Shown here piece by piece: positions 1-5,256 of a stretch of 53,013 nucleotides of DNA. The stretch lies in the IMG/VR virus record IMGVR_UViG_3300030380_002303, positions 1 to 53,013 of that record, one strand, 5' to 3'. Numbering within the stretch: position 1 is the stretch's first letter; every line of letters starts with the position of its first letter. The translations under genes and the position numbers were made by a program. The DNA comes from a virus. A model generated the notes under the pieces. That model ran no database searches. It had not been told where the DNA came from and saw nothing but the letters and a program-made list of their open reading frames with translations.

Positions 1-50
1 TTCAATCCCGGCTCAAGTAATTTAGCAAATTGCGCTCTATTCATAGACAT
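1..50 (-). CDS. major capsid protein, N-terminal fragment cut by the window edge
   Basis: Only the first 16 codons (MSMNRAQFAKLLEPGL) plus two bases of the next codon lie inside the window. They are identical at DNA level to the start of the complete gene at 51544-52455. There is no second complete capsid gene, so this fragment is best read as the place where the circular map closes, not as a second copy. The ribosome site (aaggagag) lies just upstream, in the 12-base gap after the decoration gene. Confidence 0.9.
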   Translation of the reverse strand, partial: MSMNRAQFAKLLEPGL

Positions 51-608
51 AAATTACTCTCCTTATATTCCTGCAGTAGCTTTTAATAAGTGCTCATTAA
101 TGAGTACTTCAAGCTGTGCATATTGAGCAAAACTATTAGATGGGTCTTCCCATAAACCAATAACTTTGCATGTTGCTGTTCCAGTGCTTGTGGTTCCTGC
201 TAAGTCAAAACCAGATTGACCTGTTGTTGTTGAACCTGCACCAGCTACTACGTCAGCACATGCACCAACATCTGTTTGTGCAGGTGTGCCTTCTGATTGT
301 ATTCTAAACACAATATATGGGTCATCATACACATAAGCCACAATATCTGTAGCCACTGTGCCTGACGGCCAAAATTTTGAATACACATATTCTCCATCAC
401 TTGCAGTGTATGAAACCCCTGCAAATACACCTATATTATTTGTTTCTGCTGCAGTATGAGGTGTGATTACACCATCTGTTGTCAACACACATAGGTCACC
501 AGTAAAAATATTTTCTGCTAGACCTGATGTTATAGTATATTTGTTTGCTCTTGGGGCATTACCACTCATATGACGGACTACCTTAAAACCATAAGGTGCA
601 TTAGGATT
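1..608. repeat. left copy of a 608-bp direct terminal repeat, diverged from the right copy
   Basis: Bases 1-608 align without gaps to 52406-53013. Bases 1-76 and 541-608 are identical, while about 60 mismatches are concentrated in 77-540, inside the decoration gene; overall identity is about 90 percent by hand count. A replicated terminal redundancy would be identical, so this looks like the overlap of a circular or permuted genome assembled from a mixed population carrying two alleles. A true duplication is the alternative. Confidence 0.9.
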
Positions 609-614
609 TGCCAT
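63..614 (-). CDS. capsid decoration/structural protein, allele 1
   Basis: 183 aa, no signal peptide or membrane segment; Gly-, Thr- and Ala-rich, as expected for a beta-rich virion protein. It starts MANPNAPYGFK, a start I associate with a family encoded next to major capsid genes in marine phages. It lies directly upstream of the capsid gene in the direction of transcription and downstream of the 161-aa capsid accessory gene. It matches the right-edge copy at all but about 18 of 168 aligned residues; differences cluster in residues 42-64 and 118-150 and at the C-terminus. A head surface protein is the likeliest role; the exact position in the capsid is not shown. Confidence 0.7.
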   Translation of the reverse strand: MANPNAPYGFKVVRHMSGNAPRANKYTITSGLAENIFTGDLCVLTTDGVITPHTAAETNNIGVFAGVSYTASDGEYVYSKFWPSGTVATDIVAYVYDDPYIVFRIQSEGTPAQTDVGACADVVAGAGSTTTGQSGFDLAGTTSTGTATCKVIGLWEDPSNSFAQYAQLEVLINEHLLKATAGI

Positions 615-636
615 AATATTTTCCTTCCGTTAGCGG

Positions 637-1122
637 TTAATCCTCCATGGCAGATAAATTTTCTCTACCACGACTACTGCTAGACTGTCTATCTTGGTAG
701 ATAGGTTGTCCAACTTTACGACCTAAAGAATCTAGTTCACCAGTAAGGGCTTCATTTTGGTCATTGCTTTTTCCTTTGTAATAATCCTTCATCGCTTGAT
801 GTTTTTCTTTTGGCATTTCACATAAAAGCATTCCCTCAATACCTATACAACCTGCCCATTGACCATGGTTGATAGTTGGAAATTTTTGGTCTTTTACTGT
901 ACTAGATTTTCTCGGCTCCCAACCTTCTCGCATACGTTTGTATACGTTGTCTGGAGTTTCCTTACCCTGAATCGTGGTACTTACCCATCGTTGAACCATG
1001 CCCGGTCGTGCTTCTGGTGCATCCAACAATGCTGGTGGAGTCCAATTTGTTTGAGGTCTACTTTCCCCATCTCTAACTGATACTCTCAAATCTTCGTTTC
1101 TTACATTTCTATTTATAGACAT
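637..1122 (-). CDS. capsid-module accessory protein of unknown function
   Basis: 161 aa, soluble, hydrophilic, with a charged C-terminal third. A central conserved-looking stretch contains GKETPDNVYKRMREGWEPR (about residues 52-70) followed by HGQWAGCIGIEGMLLCEMP (about 86-104). I recognise this as a gene type found between scaffold and capsid genes of marine podovirus-like phages, without a known function. Its start overlaps the stop of the scaffold-like gene by one base, so the two are translationally coupled. Probably a head assembly or minor capsid component; this rests on position only. Confidence 0.6.
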   Translation of the reverse strand: MSINRNVRNEDLRVSVRDGESRPQTNWTPPALLDAPEARPGMVQRWVSTTIQGKETPDNVYKRMREGWEPRKSSTVKDQKFPTINHGQWAGCIGIEGMLLCEMPKEKHQAMKDYYKGKSNDQNEALTGELDSLGRKVGQPIYQDRQSSSSRGRENLSAMED

Positions 1123-2045
1123 TAGCTATTTCTCCCTTTTAATGTTGAGATTTCCTTAGCATATTTTTTTAATGCGTCTGGGTCTGTAATACCTAATTCT
1201 CTAGCCATAGCAAGTTCCTGCGAAGACATAGTTAATCGTTTTCCTTTATAACCAGAGCCACCTGTAGTTGGTGCAACTGTTTGTCTACTTTTTGCTTTTG
1301 GTTGTTCAGAAACGACTTCATCTTGTGATATTAACTCGGGAAATCTTTTTTGTAAACGATTATTTAGTTCTTGATAATATGTTGGAGAATTTTTATCAAA
1401 ACCCTCTATATCTAATTGAACATCTATTGCTCTTGCTAAAGCTGTTTCTTGGTCAAATCCTTTTGCATTAAACCAATTATTTTTTTGCCACCAATCTTGT
1501 GCAAGTGCAGGTGCAGGGTTTTGTTGTACATAATTAGCTTTATCTACTGTTGGTGATACATTTTGTGCTTTGTTTTGTTTTTCTATTCTTTGTAAAGCTA
1601 AACTTGTTTTTAAATCAACTAATTCTTCATTAAATTTAACTTGTGCTTCTGTATCGCCTTCTTCAATTGCTTTTGCAAGAGCTTTTTTAGTTAAATTATA
1701 ATGTTCTGCAAGTTGATTTTGCCCTGCTTTTTCATTATTCTGTTCAATTTTTGCTAATCTTTGTGATACAGATTGCAATTCATTTTGCAGATTATTTGCT
1801 CTTTCTTCAGCTTCATTTTTATCGGCAAGTATTTTTTTTATTCTTTTTTGTACACTTGCACTATATTTTGCATCTTCAATTTTTTTCTTTTCTTTTTTAT
1901 CTTCTTCTTCTTTTACATTAGATTTTTCAACTTCATCTGTAATTTCTAATTCTATTTCATTATTTTTATTTTTTGTTTCTTCAATAGCTTCATTTATTTC
2001 AGCATTAACTTTATCTAATGCTTCATTTTGTTCAACATTTTCCAT
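1122..2045 (-). CDS. putative capsid scaffolding protein
   Basis: 307 aa. The N-terminal half is extremely rich in Glu and Lys and predicted almost entirely helical or coiled coil (about residues 1-160). A Gln- and Asn-rich middle follows, then a compact C-terminal segment with basic residues that could bind the capsid protein. This composition, and its place just before the capsid genes, is typical of podovirus scaffolds, which line the procapsid interior and leave before DNA packaging. No catalytic motif is visible. The ATG is preceded by a clear aggagat site. An internal head protein is the alternative. Confidence 0.65.
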   Translation of the reverse strand: MENVEQNEALDKVNAEINEAIEETKNKNNEIELEITDEVEKSNVKEEEDKKEKKKIEDAKYSASVQKRIKKILADKNEAEERANNLQNELQSVSQRLAKIEQNNEKAGQNQLAEHYNLTKKALAKAIEEGDTEAQVKFNEELVDLKTSLALQRIEKQNKAQNVSPTVDKANYVQQNPAPALAQDWWQKNNWFNAKGFDQETALARAIDVQLDIEGFDKNSPTYYQELNNRLQKRFPELISQDEVVSEQPKAKSRQTVAPTTGGSGYKGKRLTMSSQELAMARELGITDPDALKKYAKEISTLKGRNS

Positions 2046-2058
2046 ATTTATCTCCTAA

Positions 2059-2457
2059 TTATATGTATGCAGTTACTTCAACTTCATCTGGTAATATTGC
2101 AGTTATTTCATCATCATTAAGAAGTAAAAATCTTACATTATTAACAACAATTTTTTGCCCTGCATATTTGCCATAAGTTACTTTATCGCCAATTTGTGGA
2201 ATAATTTCTTGTTTCCACTTAGCACCTGTTTCTCTTTCTCTATAGGCAAGTTCGCCAAGAGCCATAACAGTGCCATGAGCAGTTAGAATTTGCTCATTTT
2301 CTTTAACTTTGTCTGGCAAAAGTATGCCACCTTTTGTTTCTGCTTTGATATCATTAGGTTGTATTAAAACTTTCCAATTCATTGGTCTTGGAAGTTGGTG
2401 AGTACCAATAGATGCCTTTGTAACACTATCAGTAATAATTGCGTGTTGATGACTCAC
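2059..2457 (-). CDS. GroES-like co-chaperonin
   Basis: 132 aa. The N-terminal part reads like the Cpn10 fold: a beta strand (about residues 28-32), then KAETKGGILLPD (about 38-49), which matches the mobile-loop/GGI region of GroES, followed by ENEQILTAHGTVMALG. The C-terminal part, GDKVTYGKYAGQKI and FLLLNDDEITAIL, matches the second half of the Cpn10 barrel. Phage co-chaperonins such as T4 gp31 replace host GroES on GroEL to fold the capsid protein. The position three genes ahead of the capsid gene fits that use. No GroEL partner is encoded, so host GroEL would be required. Confidence 0.85.
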   Translation of the reverse strand: MSHQHAIITDSVTKASIGTHQLPRPMNWKVLIQPNDIKAETKGGILLPDKVKENEQILTAHGTVMALGELAYRERETGAKWKQEIIPQIGDKVTYGKYAGQKIVVNNVRFLLLNDDEITAILPDEVEVTAYI

Positions 2458-2459
2458 GA

Positions 2460-2654
2460 TTACATCTCCTTATCTATTTTTTTTAATGTCTCGTCAATGA
2501 TTTCAGATGATTGTTCCAATCCTTCTGCAACACCAACGGCTTTTTGATATTGAATGTGGTCAGACATTCTGCCTAAAACCATGTCATTCGCTATCTGTTG
2601 TTTTCTCTCCTGTAGGTTCTTCTTTATCTGATTTAACAGGTCTATTGTGTTCAT
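2460..2654 (-). CDS. small helical protein of unknown function
   Basis: 64 aa, nearly all helical and charged (MNTIDLLNQIKKNLQERKQQI...), with no membrane segment. Ribosome site ggaggctgaaata precedes the ATG. Its first 71 bases overlap the end of the 48-aa gene at 2584-2730 in another frame. Since both have good start contexts, the overlap appears genuine. It resembles short head-module helical proteins of other phages, whose function is unknown. Confidence 0.6.
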   Translation of the reverse strand: MNTIDLLNQIKKNLQERKQQIANDMVLGRMSDHIQYQKAVGVAEGLEQSSEIIDETLKKIDKEM

Positions 2655-2730
2655 TTATTTCAGCCTCCCCAGACATAGAAACACCTGTTACATTAACTGT
2701 AACATCTTTTCTTTCTTTATGCTCTGCCAT
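2584..2730 (-). CDS. 48-aa hydrophilic protein overlapping its neighbours
   Basis: 48 aa beginning MAEHKERKDVTVNVTG and ending TDSE: charged, probably unstructured in its C-terminal half. Its ATG overlaps the stop region of the 34-aa gene upstream (start at 2730, that stop at 2719-2717). Its last 71 bases overlap the next gene in a different frame. A run of three overlapping tiny genes in the leftward operon suggests translational coupling. No function recognised. Confidence 0.5.
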   Translation of the reverse strand: MAEHKERKDVTVNVTGVSMSGEAEINEHNRPVKSDKEEPTGEKTTDSE

Positions 2731-2821
2731 AACTTTTCTTGCCTTTTTTCTTCATTGGCTTTTTTTTCATAGCAGTTTTTGTTGTTTTGTTCATGCCTTT
2801 TTTCTTTTTACCATGATACAT
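2717..2821 (-). CDS. 34-aa Lys/Met-rich protein
   Basis: 34 aa, MYHGKKKKGMNKTTKTAMK..., about 40 percent Lys, with two Met-Lys-rich repeats. A strong ribosome site (aaaggaggaaag) sits just ahead of the ATG, which supports translation despite the small size. It is the first gene of the leftward block left of the inserted rightward cassette. Very short, Lys-rich proteins are frequent in this phage (see 8.9-10.6 kb) and may bind nucleic acid; that is inference. Confidence 0.5.
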   Translation of the reverse strand: MYHGKKKKGMNKTTKTAMKKKPMKKKGKKSYGRA

Positions 2822-2919
2822 TTTCTTTCCTCCTTTCAAAAGTTTAGAAAATAATGTTCTGTTTAACATAATTAAATGTAACACTTAATTAAATTAATTA
2901 AAGTATTATTTAAAAAAAA

Positions 2920-2961
2920 ACACTTTTTGTGTTGACATATCATAATAAATAATGTTATTAT
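2920..2961 (+). promoter_or_regulatory. early-type operator-promoter of the inserted cassette
   Basis: Palindrome acactttttgtgt (2920-2932, one mismatch from ACACA-N3-TGTGT) fused to TTGACA (2932-2937), with TATTAT at 2956-2961 (18-bp spacer). It faces rightward towards the gene at 3010 and shows the same architecture as the early promoters at 22.66, 27.42, 29.33, 29.68 and 30.19 kb. The 2822-3009 gap holds otherwise only AT-rich DNA. Confidence 0.75.
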
Positions 2962-3009
2962 ATATTTATAAATATAAAATGTATAAACATAAATAAGGGA
3001 GAAAACAAA

Positions 3010-3366
3010 ATGCAGACTACATTAAATACAAATATAACAGGTAAGGGTAATTATAGAGATTATGTTAATAAAGCTCCACACCCTACAAATTCATATTTTA
3101 ATTTTGAAAGACAATCTTCAAAAAAACATATGTTTGGTTGGAATACAGATGTTCCTGCTTGGAATATACAATTTACATTAGATGGTTATAATTATAAGAC
3201 TGTCGGTGTTATAACTGTCTTTTCAGATGGTGTTATGGGTTCTTTAGATGATACAACAAATTCTTTAATGAATGTATCTGGTAAAGACCCTTTTGAGTTA
3301 TTTGTTGAATTAGTAAATAAAGCTAATTTTGATAAATTAGAAGATAAATTTAGTGTTAAATATTAA
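3010..3366 (+). CDS. unknown protein of the inserted rightward cassette
   Basis: 118 aa, soluble, mixed alpha/beta by appearance, with aromatic-rich middle (HMFGWNTDVPAWNIQF, about residues 40-55). No domain recognised. It has its own operator-promoter and the phage early box agggagaaaacaaa before the ATG, and lies opposite to all surrounding late genes. It is therefore probably expressed early or independently of the virion genes. It could be an accessory host-takeover or exclusion gene, but nothing in the sequence shows this. Confidence 0.7.
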   Translation: MQTTLNTNITGKGNYRDYVNKAPHPTNSYFNFERQSSKKHMFGWNTDVPAWNIQFTLDGYNYKTVGVITVFSDGVMGSLDDTTNSLMNVSGKDPFELFVELVNKANFDKLEDKFSVKY

Positions 3367-3380
3367 TAGGGAGAAAACAA

Positions 3381-3611
3381 ATGAAAGATAAAATTACAAA
3401 ATCAGAAGCAAAGAAACTCTGTGAGCAACAGGGTTTCACTCTTGATGTGTTAAATCAAATGTTTGATGTTACACGAGAACCTAGAAAATATACATTTACA
3501 GTAGAAAATGAAAGACAATTTGCCATCAAGGTTCTAAATCCAATTTCAAATTTAAATCAAAGAGAAAGGGAAAGAGTATTGCAAAGAGCAATAAAAATGA
3601 ATAGGATTTAA
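3381..3611 (+). CDS. small unknown protein of the inserted cassette
   Basis: 76 aa, charged, with a predicted helix-rich N-terminus (KSEAKKLCEQQGFTLDVLNQMF). The ATG follows the box gggagaaaacaa closely, 14 bases after the preceding stop, so it is co-transcribed with the 118-aa gene. The C-terminal LNQRERERVLQRAIKM is a basic amphipathic helix. A small DNA- or protein-binding regulator is possible. Function not recognised. Confidence 0.65.
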   Translation: MKDKITKSEAKKLCEQQGFTLDVLNQMFDVTREPRKYTFTVENERQFAIKVLNPISNLNQRERERVLQRAIKMNRI

Positions 3612-3653
3612 TTGTACATATAAATTGTACATTTACGCATCCTCCCTTGAAAG

Positions 3654-3682
3654 CTCCTGCTATTTATTTAGTAGGAGTTTTT
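3654..3682 (+). terminator. intrinsic terminator closing the rightward cassette
   Basis: Stem ctcctgct / agtaggag (8 bp including one G-T pair) with an 8-base loop, followed by ttttt. It lies 43 bases after the stop of the 76-aa gene and overlaps the end of the convergent late gene. It would prevent early transcripts from running into the antisense strand of the late operon. Confidence 0.75.
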
Positions 3683-4158
3683 ATGTTTTCAATTGGTGTT
3701 ATTTTATTTTTCAAAGATTTTAAAAAATTACGAACAGGTCTTATTGCAACTGCAGTAAATGGAACACCTTCTGCAACACCTAATTGCATATCTAATAATG
3801 GCAATCCCAATTTAGCAATCCCTTGACCTTTGTTAGTAATTAAATCAGCAATTGTCATTCCTGCTATTGTTGGACCTTTTGTCATTGCTAATGTATAAAA
3901 CATTTTTCTTTCTGTTTCATCTGGTATTAATTTTTCTAATTCTCTTTTGCCTTCTTGTCCTGCAAATAAAGTACCCAATGTTGTAAAATCTAATAAACCC
4001 ATTTCTTCTTCTGTTCCAGAAAATGATTGTGCGATATCTTGATTTGTTTTTTCACCTTTTCTTACAGATGGGTCCATCACACCGAAACCCTGCAAATAAT
4101 CAAATACATCTGTTAATGTATCTTCTGTTCCTTTTCTAAATGTTTTATCATGTTCCAT
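3664..4158 (-). CDS. virion-associated protein of unknown function
   Basis: 164 aa. The C-terminal half is hydrophobic and Gly-rich (TKGPTIAGMTIADL ... GIAKLGLPLLDMQLGVAEG, about residues 93-130), and could contact membrane. The N-terminal half is charged. Its start overlaps the stop of the preceding gene by one base, so it belongs to the leftward late operon. Located among putative injected proteins, it may enter the cell with the DNA; this is positional inference. Confidence 0.5.
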   Translation of the reverse strand: MEHDKTFRKGTEDTLTDVFDYLQGFGVMDPSVRKGEKTNQDIAQSFSGTEEEMGLLDFTTLGTLFAGQEGKRELEKLIPDETERKMFYTLAMTKGPTIAGMTIADLITNKGQGIAKLGLPLLDMQLGVAEGVPFTAVAIRPVRNFLKSLKNKITPIENIKTPTK

Positions 4159-4571
4159 TAAAATCTCTTTTCAAATGTAATATTTGCACCAGTTGGTTTT
4201 GATATGTCATCTTCAAATCTTGTGTCTAATCTTACAGATGATGTGTCATCAATAGGTAAACCTAAATAAGCTCTCATTTGTCTTAAAGACAATCCAGAAC
4301 CAAATTTTTGTGATGCAGGTGCTCCCATTTTTTGTAAATCTTGAGGAAAATTAGTTTCTCCCTCAACAAAAAAAGGTGAAATGCCTCCACCAAATTGAAC
4401 ACCAGATGGTGTTTCAAAATCTAAATCTATATTACCCATAATCAAATCAGTTTCAGTTGTTATTGGATTTGGTGATATTGGTATGTAATCTCTTTGTTTT
4501 AGCTTTTTACCTTCTATTTCTATTCTTGGTATTTTCATATTTAAACTTTTAAGAAATTCATTTACATTCAT
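4158..4571 (-). CDS. late-operon protein of unknown function
   Basis: 137 aa, Pro-rich in the middle (DYIPISPNPITTETDL), with a Gly-rich section GVQFGGGISPFF. No catalytic motif or membrane helix is visible. Start and stop each overlap the neighbouring gene by one base, a tight coupling typical of this operon. The C-terminal segment (SSVRLDTRFEDDISKPTGANITFEKRF) reads like a beta-barrel or strand-rich repeat. No family recognised. Confidence 0.5.
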   Translation of the reverse strand: MNVNEFLKSLNMKIPRIEIEGKKLKQRDYIPISPNPITTETDLIMGNIDLDFETPSGVQFGGGISPFFVEGETNFPQDLQKMGAPASQKFGSGLSLRQMRAYLGLPIDDTSSVRLDTRFEDDISKPTGANITFEKRF

Positions 4572-4762
4572 TATACTTGTCCTGCTGATAATGTTTTTGC
4601 TAATATTTTAAGTGTTTCATTAAATGATTTGTCAAGTTTTTTTGCTAATTGAGCAAATTTTTTTGGACTTACATCATCTGTAGTTATTTTTCTTCTTTCT
4701 AAATATTTTTTAGCGGCTCTAATTTCTGCATTTGCCACTTTTTTTATAGCTGTTTTTGCCAT
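4571..4762 (-). CDS. small basic helical protein
   Basis: 63 aa, roughly one third Lys or Arg, two predicted amphipathic helices (residues 5-24 and 32-58). No membrane segment. It starts two bases after the ART-like gene ends and overlaps the next gene by one base. May be a small DNA-binding or assembly protein; function unknown. Confidence 0.5.
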   Translation of the reverse strand: MAKTAIKKVANAEIRAAKKYLERRKITTDDVSPKKFAQLAKKLDKSFNETLKILAKTLSAGQV

Positions 4763-4764
4763 AT

Positions 4765-5256
4765 TTACTCCTTTGGAAAATAACCAAATTCATTTAGGTC
4801 ATTGCCATCTGAAAACAAATCTTTAACTTTTACTTTCATTGATAATACTTTTCCAGATTGTTGTCCATCTATACCATATCCACTTTGACCATGCATTTCT
4901 GCATAACTTCTACTTAAAGTTACAAAATCTCCATGATTTATTGTATTTATATTATCATCATCAGGCACTGCTCTAAATATAGTTACCTCTGCTTCTGGGT
5001 CTCCTTTTACATTCTGGATGATTTCAAAACTCTCTCTATCAAATATGTTATTAGGATTACCATAATATCTTAATCCTTCTGGCGAATAAATGTCATCTGG
5101 AAAAACTTCTCCACCTTTTGTCATATCATCTAACCTTGCACCATCTGGTCTTGGTTGATGTTGCAATCTATATGATGTATCTAATGCACCAGATTTATCA
5201 GGTAGTTTTTGTACAGCCTTATTTAACATTTGTATCATTTTTCTATATTTAGACAT
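4765..5256 (-). CDS. putative ADP-ribosyltransferase-like (ART-fold) effector
   Basis: 163 aa. A pattern I associate with ART-like domains of phage polyvalent proteins is visible: VTIFRAVP with R95, then GDFVTLSRSYAEMHG with S115 (the S-T-S position), then KVKVKDLFSDGNDLNEFGYFP with E156. This gives the R-S-E order of arginine-type mono-ADP-ribosyltransferases. The second acidic residue of the usual ExE is replaced by Asn (N155-E156), so activity and target are uncertain. The gene overlaps the 978-aa polyvalent-type gene by one base. If packaged and injected, it could modify a host protein such as RNA polymerase, as T4 Alt does; that is inference. Confidence 0.55.
   Translation of the reverse strand: MSKYRKMIQMLNKAVQKLPDKSGALDTSYRLQHQPRPDGARLDDMTKGGEVFPDDIYSPEGLRYYGNPNNIFDRESFEIIQNVKGDPEAEVTIFRAVPDDDNINTINHGDFVTLSRSYAEMHGQSGYGIDGQQSGKVLSMKVKVKDLFSDGNDLNEFGYFPKE

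Noticed and set aside
1-608. Classical exact direct terminal repeat of a T7-like genome
   Set aside because: The copies differ at about 60 positions, which replicated and packaged terminal repeats would not.
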